Shown here: one piece after another, positions 36,214-44,078 of the stretch
How positions within the stretch are numbered: the first letter of the stretch is position 1
Layout of the letters: the number at the start of each line of letters is the position of its first letter
Source: Wenxinia saemankumensis
Lineage (GTDB): Bacteria > Pseudomonadota > Alphaproteobacteria > Rhodobacterales > Rhodobacteraceae
Length of the DNA stretch: 64,000 nucleotides
NCBI RefSeq assembly: GCF_900141735.1
Contig: NZ_FQYO01000003.1
Span: forward strand, 666,076 to 730,075
Reading direction: 5' to 3'
Notes under the pieces: generated by a model
Databases searched by the model: none
The model's input: the letters and a program-made list of their open reading frames with translations, nothing else
Told to the model about the DNA's origin: nothing
Program-made: the position numbers and the translations under genes

Positions 36214-36511
36214 CCGCGCGCCATCTCCTCCCGGCGCGCGGCCCCGGCGGCCGTCCCTTTCCTCCTCCCTCGGGCGGCCGCCCCCCCTTTCAGAACGACA
36301 GGGCCGCCCGGCTCTGTCTGCCTCGACTGCCGCGCGGAACCCTCTGGTCCGCGCGGCCCTTTTCTTCCTGTCGCCGCGGCCGGGGGTCAGTCCTTCCCCC
36401 AGCAACGGACCACCGGGGGCGCGGTCCGGGCCGCATCGCGAGCGCCCCATCCTCCCTGTTGTCCTCGGCGGCGCCGGTCTCGGCCGGTGCCGCGCTTTTC
36501 CGGGGGAAACG
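36214..36511. other. Intergenic region with terminator before the DNA methyltransferase gene
   Basis: This is 298 bases without a convincing gene; the open frame here gives a Pro/Arg/Ser-rich translation. It holds one clear terminator hairpin (36330-36365). A promoter for the following cassette would be expected in 36370-36500, but I cannot single one out. Confidence 0.5.
36330..36365 (+). terminator. Rho-independent terminator
   Basis: CCGCGCGGA at 36330-36338 pairs with TCCGCGCGG at 36348-36356 (9-bp stem, 9-base loop), followed by CCCTTTTCTT. Confidence 0.75.
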
Positions 36512-37219
36512 GTGACCGGCCGCGCCCCGAACAGCCCCGCCGTCATGGCCCGCAGGATCGAGCCGGCCGACAGCCTCGACTTCTTCCCGACGCCGCCCTG
36601 GGCGACGCGCGCCCTCTGCGAGCGGCTCGGCTCGCTCGGCGCGCCGCTGCACCTGCTGCAGGCGTGGGAGCCGGCCTGCGGGCAAGGCGACATGGCCCGG
36701 CCGCTGTCGGAGTACTTCGACCGGGTGACCGCAACCGACGTGCACGATCACGGCGGGCCCAGGACGTGGCAGCCGGACGGGATCCGCGACTTCCTCCTCG
36801 CGCTCGACACGCCGGACGCGCGGCCGGACTGGATCATCACGAACCCGCCCTTCCGCCTCGCGCGCGAGTTCGCCGAAACGGGGCTCGCACAGGCGCGGGC
36901 GGGGGTCGCGCTGCTGGTGCGGACGGCCTTCCTCGAGGGCGGCGAGCGGCTCGAGAAGCTGTTCCGCCCGCATCCGCCCACGCTGATCCTCCAGTTCGCC
37001 GAGCGCGTGCCGATGGTGAAGGGCCGGCTCGACGCGAAGGTCAGTTCGGCCACCGCCTATTGCTGGATCGTATGGGACTGCGCCTGGCGCGGTCCGACGC
37101 TGTTCGAATGGATCGCCCCCTGCCGCGCCCGTCTGACCCGGCCCGGGGACTACCCCGAGACCCCGGCGGCGCTGGCCCCGGCCCGCGATCACCTGTTCAC
37201 CCTGCCGGAGGCGCGATGA
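36512..37219 (+). CDS. Phage DNA N6-adenine-type methyltransferase
   Basis: A 235-residue SAM-dependent enzyme with N-terminal FFPTPPWATRAL, SAM motif I EPACGQGDMARPLSEYF, and catalytic motif IV NPPF in DWIITNPPFRLAREF. This is the signature of amino-group (adenine) DNA methyltransferases often found in phages. The GTG at 36512 follows GGGGGA by 5 bases; the ATG at 36545 is an alternative. Its stop overlaps the GapR-like gene start. Target sequence unknown. Confidence 0.75.
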   Translation: MTGRAPNSPAVMARRIEPADSLDFFPTPPWATRALCERLGSLGAPLHLLQAWEPACGQGDMARPLSEYFDRVTATDVHDHGGPRTWQPDGIRDFLLALDTPDARPDWIITNPPFRLAREFAETGLAQARAGVALLVRTAFLEGGERLEKLFRPHPPTLILQFAERVPMVKGRLDAKVSSATAYCWIVWDCAWRGPTLFEWIAPCRARLTRPGDYPETPAALAPARDHLFTLPEAR

Positions 37220-37599
37220 CCGACACCACGATGACCGTGACACTGCCGGACGGGACGGAGTCCGGCCCCTTCACGGCGGATGACCTGAACCGCGCCGCGG
37301 CCGGCCTCAAGGGCCGCACGCCGATGCGCGAGACCGATGCCGATCGCGAGGTGCGGGACACCGCCGCCTCCGTCGCCGGCGAGGAGCTGCGCCAGTTCGT
37401 CGAGCGATACGAGCGCCTCGCGGCCGAGAAGGCAGACATCGCTGACGCGCAGAAGGAGGTGATGGCCGAGGCCAAGGGCCGGGGCTACGACACCAAAGTC
37501 CTCCGCAAGGTGATCGCGCTACGCAAGCGCGACCGCGACGATGTCGCCGAGGAAGAGGCCATCATGGAGATGTACTGCCAAGCGCTGGGAATGCGCTGA
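37216..37599 (+). CDS. GapR-like nucleoid protein (DUF2312)
   Basis: A 127-residue protein. Its C-terminal three quarters match the GapR/DUF2312 family closely: LRQFVERYERLAAEKADIAD, then AQKEVMAEAKGRGYDTKVLR, then KVIALRKRDRDDVAEEEAIM. Chromosomal GapR of alphaproteobacteria encircles overtwisted DNA ahead of replication and transcription machinery. The N-terminal 45 residues here are extra. It overlaps both neighbours by four bases and one base, so the cassette is coupled. It could steer phage replication or host chromosome handling (inference). Confidence 0.88.
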   Translation: MTDTTMTVTLPDGTESGPFTADDLNRAAAGLKGRTPMRETDADREVRDTAASVAGEELRQFVERYERLAAEKADIADAQKEVMAEAKGRGYDTKVLRKVIALRKRDRDDVAEEEAIMEMYCQALGMR

Positions 37600-38357
37600 T
37601 GAGCGTCCCGCGCTGGTCCAAAGAGCAGAAGGCGACGCTCACGCGAATGCACCGGCGCGGTGCGACTGCGCCGCAGATCGCGGTGAAGGTGGGCCGGTCC
37701 GTCCGGGCCGTCGAGAACCGGCTGACGAAGCTTCGCGCTGAAGGCAAGGCCGGTCGGTCGGGGCGGATCTGGACGGAGGAGGAACGGGCGCGGGGGCTCG
37801 CGCTGCTGCGCGATCGCGTGACCCACCCCGAGATCGCGCGGCGCCTCGGCCGTACCGAACGGTCGATCGCGGCCTTCGCCGGGCAGTGCCGAGCGGATGG
37901 CAGCCTGTCCTACACGCCCCCCAATAGGGGCCGGCAGGACGAAGCCCTGTTCGAGCGGCTCTGGAGCTGCGGGACGATCTCGATCGCTGAGATCGCAGCT
38001 CACTTCGGGATCACCCACCAAGCGGTTTCGCAGCGGGCCCGGACCCGCGGACTGCCGAGCCGGATCCGCAACCGGTCGAACCGCACGATCAAGGATGACG
38101 CGGCCTTCACCCGGCTCTGGCTGGAGGGCGTGCCGAAGATCGAGATCGCCGAACGCTTCGGCGTGAGGCTGACCGCGGTGTCGGTCAGGGTCGCGGCTCT
38201 CGATCTGCCCCTTCGGGTGGGCTGTTGGCGGGAGCGCTTCCGGGAGCTGCAGGAAGAGGCTGTCGGTGCCCGGATGCGCGAGCTGGCCGCGCGGGAGAAT
38301 GCGCGCCTTCGGGAACTGGCGGAGCGGCGGGATGACGCGACCGAGGAGGCCGCATGA
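37599..38357 (+). CDS. Multi-HTH protein with four GcrA/Myb-like units
   Basis: A 252-residue protein built of four successive trihelical DNA-binding units. They begin at about residues 5 (WSKEQKATLTRMHRRGATAP), 58 (WTEEERARGLALLRD), 110 (DEALFERLWSCGTISIAEIA) and 167 (DDAAFTRLWLEGVPKIEIAE), followed by a basic helical tail. Each resembles the GcrA/Myb pattern W-x3-10-L-x2-L-W-x-x-G-x4-I-A. It probably binds long or repeated DNA sites. It lies one base after the GapR-like gene. Function is inferred only. Confidence 0.7.
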   Translation: MSVPRWSKEQKATLTRMHRRGATAPQIAVKVGRSVRAVENRLTKLRAEGKAGRSGRIWTEEERARGLALLRDRVTHPEIARRLGRTERSIAAFAGQCRADGSLSYTPPNRGRQDEALFERLWSCGTISIAEIAAHFGITHQAVSQRARTRGLPSRIRNRSNRTIKDDAAFTRLWLEGVPKIEIAERFGVRLTAVSVRVAALDLPLRVGCWRERFRELQEEAVGARMRELAARENARLRELAERRDDATEEAA

Positions 38358-38938
38358 CCCCGAACCTCGACGCCCTCTGGCGCGCCGGCCGCGTCCGGCG
38401 CTGGCATATGAACGCGGACCTCTCCTGGACGTCCGACTTCACCGACGGCCATGCGGGCCGCGTCGCGCGGCTGGTACGGGCCCTCGATCCCGAGTGCCGG
38501 GCCGAGCTGCTGGCCGCCGCGCTGGCGCATGACGACGGAGAGTATGTCGCCGGGGATCTGGCCCGGCCCGCGAAGGACGCGCTCGACGAGGATGCGGCGG
38601 GCGCGCTCGAGCGGCTGGAGGCCGATGCGCGCGGGGCGCTCTGGGGCGTCGACCCCGTGGCGCTGCTGACGGCCGAGGAGCGCGCGCTCCTGCGGCTCTG
38701 CGACCTGCTCGACGCGTGGATGTGGGCGAAGGCGCACCTGCCGCCACACGTCCTCGACAGCGGCGCCTGGCGCGCCGACCGCGACCGCATTGCCGCCCTC
38801 GCGGGCGAGCTTGGCCTTGTCGCCGTCGGCTCGGTCATCGGGCCGCCCATCACCATCCGCCGGCAAGAGCGTGACACCACCGAGGCAGACGGGGAGGGGA
38901 CGGCATGTCCGGGCACGGGGCCGACAGAAGCGCCATAA
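38354..38938 (+). CDS. HD-domain hydrolase (YfbR-like)
   Basis: A 194-residue protein with the HD phosphohydrolase pattern HAGRVARLVRAL (metal His), LAAALAHDDGEYVAGDLARP (HD pair followed by the E-Y-V-x-G-D typical of YfbR), and a later LCDLLDAWMWA Asp. YfbR enzymes dephosphorylate deoxynucleoside monophosphates, so a role in nucleotide pools during phage replication is likely. Starts in an ATGA overlap with the upstream gene. Confidence 0.72.
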   Translation: MTPNLDALWRAGRVRRWHMNADLSWTSDFTDGHAGRVARLVRALDPECRAELLAAALAHDDGEYVAGDLARPAKDALDEDAAGALERLEADARGALWGVDPVALLTAEERALLRLCDLLDAWMWAKAHLPPHVLDSGAWRADRDRIAALAGELGLVAVGSVIGPPITIRRQERDTTEADGEGTACPGTGPTEAP

Positions 38939-39594
38939 CGCCGCGCAGGATCGCCCCCGGTGAATGGGAGGCGCGGCGCTGGGAATGGATGGAGAGCGTA
39001 CGGCGGGACGCGGGCCTGAGCGCGACCGCGCGCCTCGTCGCGCATGCCCTTGCCCTCGATTATGCGAACCGTGCCACCGGGGAGTGCAATCCCGGCCCGA
39101 AGCATATCGGCGTCACGCTCGGCTTCTCAGTCGACACAGCGAAACGCGCCATCGCCGAGCTGGTCGCCGCGGGCTGGATCGTGCGCGAATCGAACGGACC
39201 CGGCCGCAGCAACGCCGCCCGGATCAGCTTCCTCAGCCGCGCGCAAGTCATCGAATACAAGGCCGCCGCAGCTGCGAAAAAGGGGGCAACCGTGCACCCA
39301 TTTCCAGCCCAAAAGGGGGCAGCCGTGCCCCCATTTCAGCGGCCCGAAAAGGGGGCAAATCTGCGTGGGAAAAGGGGGCAAAATTGCCCCCCAAACCATA
39401 GTAAAGAACCATATACGCGCGGGCGCGCACGCGAGGCCGTCGATCCCGACGCCAGCGCCCTGTGGTGGGCGGAGCAGATCGAGAGCCGCTCGGCCGTCAT
39501 TATCCAATCCGTATCCCGCGACATGGTCGCCCGGATCATCGCCCTGGGCCTCCTGACCCCGGCCGAGCTCCGGGCGGCTGGCGTCGCATGCTGA
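38905..39594 (+). CDS. Phage replication initiator-like protein with HTH domain
   Basis: A 229-residue protein with an N-terminal winged-helix domain (SATARLVAHALALDYANRAT, then GPKHIGVTLGFSVDTAKRAI), as in O/RepA-type phage replication proteins. A repetitive linker follows (KGATVHPFP, KGAAVPPFQ, KGANLRG), then a C-terminal helical domain. The linker DNA contains iteron-like repeats, so the origin may lie inside the gene as in lambda O. It overlaps the HD gene by 34 bases. Confidence 0.75.
   Translation: MSGHGADRSAITPRRIAPGEWEARRWEWMESVRRDAGLSATARLVAHALALDYANRATGECNPGPKHIGVTLGFSVDTAKRAIAELVAAGWIVRESNGPGRSNAARISFLSRAQVIEYKAAAAAKKGATVHPFPAQKGAAVPPFQRPEKGANLRGKRGQNCPPNHSKEPYTRGRAREAVDPDASALWWAEQIESRSAVIIQSVSRDMVARIIALGLLTPAELRAAGVAC
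39277..39392 (+). repeat. Iteron-like direct repeats inside the replication gene (candidate origin)
   Basis: Four copies of AAAAGGGGGCA(A/G) lie at 39278-39289, 39311-39322, 39347-39358 and 39370-39381. An inverted copy TGCCCCCATTT lies at 39326-39336. The last copy forms GGGGGCAA-AA-TTGCCCCC. The segment stands out from surrounding DNA by its A and G runs. Confidence 0.6.
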
Positions 39595-39619
39595 GAAACC
39601 CGAAAGCGGAGACCGCCCG

Positions 39620-40243
39620 ATGACCTCGACCCTCCCCGTTCAGACCGATCCCCTGGCACCGCCGGAGCCCCGGCCCGAGACGAACCGCGACCGGGTGCGC
39701 CGCCTGCTGCTCGACCCTCTCGGCTTCCGGTTCAGGAAGGGCCACGACGAGGCCGAGGGCCGGCGCTTCCTCGACGGTCTGTGCGACGAGCTGGCCTACA
39801 TGGGCGACGACCAGCTGGTCGTGCTGCGCCGGATGCTGCAGGTCCATGGCGAGGGGTCGGCCAAGGCCTTCTGGCCCGACCGCCCGACCTTCCTCGGTTT
39901 CGCCCACCGGGTGCAGCCGCGCCCGCTGACCGAGGATCCGCTCGTGCTGTCGTGGTTCGGCAGCGTCGAGGGCCCGCGGGCGGAACGGGAGGGCACGCTG
40001 GTTGAGACCTTCGGCTACATCGAGGCCCGGCGCGCGCCGCCGGTCTCCGACCAGGCGCGCCGGCTCATCGCCTCCCAGGCGGCCGAGAATGCCCGCCGCC
40101 TCGAGGTGCTGGCCGACCGGCGGAAGTGGTCGCACTCGCTCGATCCGGGCGAGGTCGCCTGGGAGGTCTGGTATCTCGACCGCCGCACCATGCTCGCCGA
40201 CCTCGTGAAGACCGAGCGCGCTCGGAAGGAAGTCCGCCCGTGA
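39620..40243 (+). CDS. Hypothetical phage protein, possible helicase-loader position
   Basis: A 207-residue, mostly helical protein (DRVRRLLLDPLGFRFRKGHDEA, then FLDGLCDELAYMGDDQLVVL) that follows the replication protein by 25 bases. The place corresponds to helicase loaders such as lambda P, but I see no Walker motif, so only the context hints at a replication role. It overlaps the next GTG start by four bases. Confidence 0.6.
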   Translation: MTSTLPVQTDPLAPPEPRPETNRDRVRRLLLDPLGFRFRKGHDEAEGRRFLDGLCDELAYMGDDQLVVLRRMLQVHGEGSAKAFWPDRPTFLGFAHRVQPRPLTEDPLVLSWFGSVEGPRAEREGTLVETFGYIEARRAPPVSDQARRLIASQAAENARRLEVLADRRKWSHSLDPGEVAWEVWYLDRRTMLADLVKTERARKEVRP

Positions 40244-40593
40244 CCAAGTTCCATTGGAGAAAAGACCCGTTGGGTCTGGGCGGAAAATTCAGCAACGCGG
40301 TACGCCGGGAGGCTATGCGCCTGCACGAAACGGCGAGTGAGAACGCACTCTCGGCGGCCGAGATCGACGCCTATTCGCAGGCGCTCTGGGAGATTGGGTG
40401 GGCGATCCGGAACGCTCAACCATGGCCGGCCGGGCACGAGTGGTCGCCTAGCCGCGAGGCTGTGGAGATGCTGCAAGCTGCAGCTGACCTAATGGCGGCA
40501 GAGCGAAGAGAAGCGCATCCGGCGGGAGACTACCTGCACAGCATCAAGGGTTCGGCTGATGTCGTACCACTTCCGAAAGGCGGTGCGCGATGA
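40240..40593 (+). CDS. Hypothetical phage protein
   Basis: A 117-residue ORF starting VTKFHWRKDPLGLGGKFSNA with helical segments (EIDAYSQALWEIGWAIRNAQ and SREAVEMLQAAADLMAAERR). Coupled to both neighbours by four-base overlaps (GTGA, ATGA). No known domain; base composition is a little lower in GC than its neighbours. Confidence 0.6.
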   Translation: MTKFHWRKDPLGLGGKFSNAVRREAMRLHETASENALSAAEIDAYSQALWEIGWAIRNAQPWPAGHEWSPSREAVEMLQAAADLMAAERREAHPAGDYLHSIKGSADVVPLPKGGAR

Positions 40594-41228
40594 CCGTTCC
40601 CCGGACTCTGCTCGACCTGAAGATCGGCGACGTGGTGCCTGCGGCCCCCGCCGGTCCCGGCCTGATCCTCGACCCCGGCCGGCCGGATCGCTGGTATGCC
40701 CTGACCACCCGGCCGCAATGCGAGGCGAAGGCCGAGGCGTGGTTGGAGAAGCGCGGGATCTATGCGTTCCACCCGGTGCTCGAGCGGACCACGGTCGTTC
40801 GGGGCCGGCGGCGCACGACGGTCAGCCGCTACGTGCCCGGCTTCGTCTTCGCCCGCTTCCCCGGGCTGCCCCGCGCGCATGAGGTGACGGCCGGGCCGTT
40901 CATCATCGATGCCCTCCGGGACTCGCATGGCGGCTGGGGCAAGCTGAACCCGGACGGCCTCCGCCGGCTGCACTCGATGCGGCGCATGGACCAGGCGGCC
41001 GAGGATCGTCGCCGCCGCGCCGCCATCCGCTTCGCCGAACGCAACAGGCTGAAGGCCGGGGACACAGCGCTCTTCCGCGCCGGTCCGTTCGCCGGCTTCC
41101 ACTGCGAGGTAGTGCACCTCCCGGCGGCGGGCGGCCTGTCAGTGCGGCTCGAGATCTTCGGTCGCGAGATGCAGACCGAGGTCGACGAGTGCGACCTCGT
41201 CAGGGTCGACCGCGCGAAGAGGGATTGA
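40590..41228 (+). CDS. NusG-family transcription antiterminator (phage paralogue)
   Basis: A 212-residue protein with a NusG N-terminal domain, RWYALTTRPQCEAKAEAWLE then KRGIYAFHPVLERT and SRYVPGFVFARFPG (about residues 35-95). It has a C-terminal KOW-like barrel (DTALFRAGPFAGFHCEVVHL, then EIFGREMQTEVDECDLVRV, about 150-208). NusG paralogues such as RfaH and LoaP bind RNA polymerase and suppress termination on specific operons. It is the last early gene, directly before the late leader, so control of late transcription is the natural inference. Confidence 0.8.
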   Translation: MTVPRTLLDLKIGDVVPAAPAGPGLILDPGRPDRWYALTTRPQCEAKAEAWLEKRGIYAFHPVLERTTVVRGRRRTTVSRYVPGFVFARFPGLPRAHEVTAGPFIIDALRDSHGGWGKLNPDGLRRLHSMRRMDQAAEDRRRRAAIRFAERNRLKAGDTALFRAGPFAGFHCEVVHLPAAGGLSVRLEIFGREMQTEVDECDLVRVDRAKRD

Positions 41229-41254
41229 CACGCCGCGAATCGGCCCACTAGGTT
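41225..41254 (+). promoter_or_regulatory. Candidate late promoter
   Basis: TTGACA at 41225-41230, 18-base spacer, TAGGTT at 41249-41254. The -35 element overlaps the stop of the NusG-like gene. It would drive a leader of about 180 bases before the HNH gene and the late genes. Confidence 0.5.
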
Positions 41255-41345
41255 CGCGCCCATCGAGCCCTATGCCCGGTGCCGCGTGCGGGATGCACTT
41301 CGGCCGGGCGGGTGGGCGGCGCGACCCGGTTCAGACGCCGAGGTC

Positions 41346-41359
41346 ATGAAGGCCTTCAT
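41346..41359. promoter_or_regulatory. Perfect 14-bp palindrome in the late leader
   Basis: ATGAAGGCCTTCAT is perfectly self-complementary and lies about 90 bases past the candidate late promoter and 12 bases before the terminator-like hairpin. It could be a protein binding site or an RNA hairpin recruiting an antitermination complex. Confidence 0.45.
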
Positions 41360-41370
41360 CTCGTCCCGAG

Positions 41371-41392
41371 CCCCGCCAAGTGCGGGGTTTCG
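41371..41392 (+). terminator. Terminator-like hairpin in the late leader
   Basis: CCCCGC (41371-41376) pairs with GCGGGG (41382-41387), followed by TTTCGT. It is upstream of all packaging genes, so it must be read through for late expression from the upstream promoter. Confidence 0.5.
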
Positions 41393-41443
41393 TCGTTTCT
41401 GGACCATGGGTCAGAGGCGGAACGTGCAGGCAGAGGGAGAGGA

Positions 41444-41779
41444 ATGGGCCGACTGAAATCGCTCGGCTCGTCCCTCTCCCGGCTCGACGCGCCGCTGACC
41501 TACCTACCGAACGACGACCGGGCCGCCCGGCGCAACCCGCTCCGCCACCTCTACGGCACCGCCCGGTGGCGGCGCCTGAGCTGGGACGTCCGTCTCGCCG
41601 CTGCCTTCACCTGCGCGATGTGCGGGCGGATTGAGGGCGCGAAGGGCCAGACGGCCGCCGACCATATCGAGCCCCACCGGGGCGACCCCGCGCTGTTCTG
41701 GGCGCGGTCGAACCTGCAGTGCCTCTGCAAGCCGTGCCACGACGGCGTCAAGCAGGCGGAGGAGGCGCGGACCCGCTGA
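41444..41779 (+). CDS. Phage HNH endonuclease
   Basis: A 111-residue HNH nuclease with zinc-binding pairs CAMC and CKPC, the catalytic ADHIEPHRGDPALFWARSNLQCLC segment, and a leading YGTARWRRLSW typical of the HNH proteins encoded before terminases, where they stimulate DNA packaging cleavage. The ATG follows GGGAGAGG. Confidence 0.9.
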   Translation: MGRLKSLGSSLSRLDAPLTYLPNDDRAARRNPLRHLYGTARWRRLSWDVRLAAAFTCAMCGRIEGAKGQTAADHIEPHRGDPALFWARSNLQCLCKPCHDGVKQAEEARTR

Positions 41780-41863
41780 CCCGGCCGGGGAGGGGGGGGG
41801 TGCAAAAGTCCAGGGGGTCACCGGGCCGCGACCGGCGCCCTCCCTCACGCGGAGATTTTTTTC

Positions 41864-42343
41864 TTGGCTGACGAGAAAATCGTGAACGACATGTTCGGCG
41901 TCCCCTGCACGCAGCCCTCAGGGCGGCGTGGGCGGCCGGCGTTCCGGTGGTCCCTCGAAGCCGAAAACCGCGTCCGGCTGGGCCTGGCGCTCGGCCACAA
42001 GCCTCTGGCGGTCGCCCATAGCGTGGGGATCAAGTCCATGCCGACGTTCCGGAAATATTTTTCCTCGGCCCTGCAGGAGGCGGCGATGCACCGCGACGCC
42101 TTCGAGATCTGGCAGGCCCAGCTGCTGGCCGACCTCGCCAACGCGGGGAACGTCGGCGCGATCAAGGAGCTCCGCCGGATCGCCGAGAAGCGCGATCGGC
42201 TCCTCGCCGAAGAGCGGATGCGCGAACTTGGGGACGAGGACGACGACGCGCCGGTTGGCAAGAAGGAGGCGCAACGCCGCGCAGCTCTCGAGCTCGAAAG
42301 CGCAGACCCAGACCTGAGACCGGGCGTCTACGGGGCGCATTGA
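41864..42343 (+). CDS. Terminase small subunit
   Basis: A 159-residue protein preceding the large terminase gene. It has a helix-turn-helix-like N-terminal part (EAENRVRLGLALGHKPLAVA, then HSVGIKSMPTFRKYF) for recognising phage DNA, and a helical, acidic C-terminal part. The TTG start at 41864 follows GGAG by 9 bases; the next ATG (41890) would remove ten residues. Its stop is one base before the large subunit GTG. Confidence 0.78.
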   Translation: MADEKIVNDMFGVPCTQPSGRRGRPAFRWSLEAENRVRLGLALGHKPLAVAHSVGIKSMPTFRKYFSSALQEAAMHRDAFEIWQAQLLADLANAGNVGAIKELRRIAEKRDRLLAEERMRELGDEDDDAPVGKKEAQRRAALELESADPDLRPGVYGAH

Positions 42344-42344
42344 C

Positions 42345-44078
42345 GTGACCGCACCGATCCGCACCGATGCCTGGTCGACAGCCTGCCCCGACTGGGAGGA
42401 CCGACTGCTGAACGGGCGGTCCATGATCCCCGACCTGCCGCTATTCGATCCGGTGGCCGACAAAGCCTTGCGGCTCTTCAAGCGGCTTCGGGTTCCGGAC
42501 ATGATCGGTCTGCCGACCTACGGTGAGGTCTGCGATGAGTGGGTCTTCGACCTGGTCCGCGCTGTGTTCGGGTCCTACGATCCCGTGTCGCGTCGACGGA
42601 TGATCCGCGAATTCTTCGTGATGATCCCGAAGAAGAATGCCAAATCGGCGATCGGCGCGGCGATCATCGTCGTCGCCGCGATCATGAACGAGCGACCGGA
42701 CGGCGAGCTGATCCTGATCTCGGAGACGCAGAACATCGCCGGCATCGCATTCCGCCAGGCGGTCGGCATCATTGACGCTGATCCGAACCTCGCGGCGCTG
42801 TTCAAGCCGAATGCCCATCTCAAGCAGATCGAGCATCGCAACAACGGCACCCTGATCCGCATCCTTTCGGCTGACGTGAAGATCGCGACCGGGTCGAAGG
42901 CGGGGTTCATCCTGGTCGACGAAAGCCACGTGCTCGGGCACCAGTCGAAGGCGGCGGACGTCTACCTCGAACTTGAGGGCGGTCTCGCGGCGCGGCCGGA
43001 GGGCTTCCTCCTGGAGATCACGACGCAGTCGAAGGTTCAGCCGCACGGGGAGTTCAAGCGCCGGCTAGACCGAGCGCGGGCGGTGCGGGACGGCTCGCTC
43101 GCGCTGCCCATCCTGGCGGTGCTCTACGAACTGCCAGCCGAGATGCAGCTGGAAGGGGCATGGAAGGACGAGGCGACCTGGGGGCTGGTCAATCCGAACC
43201 TCGAGCGTTCAGTCGCACTGGACTACCTACGAGACAAGTTCCTGGCCGCGTCGACCGCAGGTCCCGATGCGATGGCTCTCTTCGCCTCGCAGCACCTGAA
43301 CGTCGAAATCGGCGTTGGCATGAGGGCCGATAGTTGGATCGGAGCCACGCTCTGGGCCGCTGCCGCAGCGCCCGAGCGTCTCTCGGGCTATGCCGCACTC
43401 GAGGCTCTGATCGCAAGGGCAGAGGTCGCGACGGTCGGGATTGACGGCGGCGGGCTCGACGATCTTCTCGGGCTCTGCGTCATGGGGCGAGATCGCGAGA
43501 CAAAAGACTGGTGGGCTTGGTTCCGGGCATGGGCGCAACCCGAAGTGCTCGAGCGGCGGAAGGAAATCGCGCCCCTTCTGCACACGTTCGAGGCGGATGG
43601 CGATCTGACGATTCTTCCGCCGGACCGGCCTGACGGAGATGTGGAGGAGATCGCCGAGATTGTCGGCCGGCTTCTCGACGCGGGACTTTTGCCTGAGAAG
43701 GCAGCGGCGGGTCTCGACCCCGCGGGCGTCGCGGCGATCGTCGACGCGCTGGATGAGGTCGGGATCGGAGAGGGGCAGATGGTTGCGATCCCGCAGGGTT
43801 ACCGGCTGTCGCCCGCGATCTGGGGAATGGAGCGAGCGCTGAAGTCCCGCAAGGTCCGGCACTTCGGACAGCCGATGATGGACTGGGTCCTCGGCAACGC
43901 GAAAACCGAGCAGAGGGGGTCGGCCGTGGTGGTCACCAAGGAAGCGGCCGGCAAGGCCAAGATCGACCCGCTCGTCGCCGGGTTCAACGCGTTCCAGCTG
44001 ATGGCGCGCAATCCCGCGGCCCATGTGACGGGCCGGATCGATGACTACTTCGCGGCGATGCGGGGCGCCGCAGCGTGA
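42345..44078 (+). CDS. Terminase large subunit
   Basis: DNA-packaging motor of 577 residues. The ATPase domain has a Walker A variant in VMIPKKNAKSAIGA (near residue 100) and Walker B FILVDESHVLG. The coupling motif is LLEITTQSK. The C-terminal nuclease domain has Asp clusters (VGIDGGGLDDLLGLCVMGRD and a late metal site). It belongs to the Terminase_1/HK97-like group. The GTG start is next to the small-subunit stop, and the end overlaps the portal gene by four bases. Confidence 0.95.
   Translation: MTAPIRTDAWSTACPDWEDRLLNGRSMIPDLPLFDPVADKALRLFKRLRVPDMIGLPTYGEVCDEWVFDLVRAVFGSYDPVSRRRMIREFFVMIPKKNAKSAIGAAIIVVAAIMNERPDGELILISETQNIAGIAFRQAVGIIDADPNLAALFKPNAHLKQIEHRNNGTLIRILSADVKIATGSKAGFILVDESHVLGHQSKAADVYLELEGGLAARPEGFLLEITTQSKVQPHGEFKRRLDRARAVRDGSLALPILAVLYELPAEMQLEGAWKDEATWGLVNPNLERSVALDYLRDKFLAASTAGPDAMALFASQHLNVEIGVGMRADSWIGATLWAAAAAPERLSGYAALEALIARAEVATVGIDGGGLDDLLGLCVMGRDRETKDWWAWFRAWAQPEVLERRKEIAPLLHTFEADGDLTILPPDRPDGDVEEIAEIVGRLLDAGLLPEKAAAGLDPAGVAAIVDALDEVGIGEGQMVAIPQGYRLSPAIWGMERALKSRKVRHFGQPMMDWVLGNAKTEQRGSAVVVTKEAAGKAKIDPLVAGFNAFQLMARNPAAHVTGRIDDYFAAMRGAAA

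Noticed and set aside
36210..36515. Open frame overlapping the small membrane protein stop by ATGA
   Set aside because: The translation is Pro/Arg/Ser-rich low complexity and spans a strong terminator hairpin, so I treat the stretch as non-coding.
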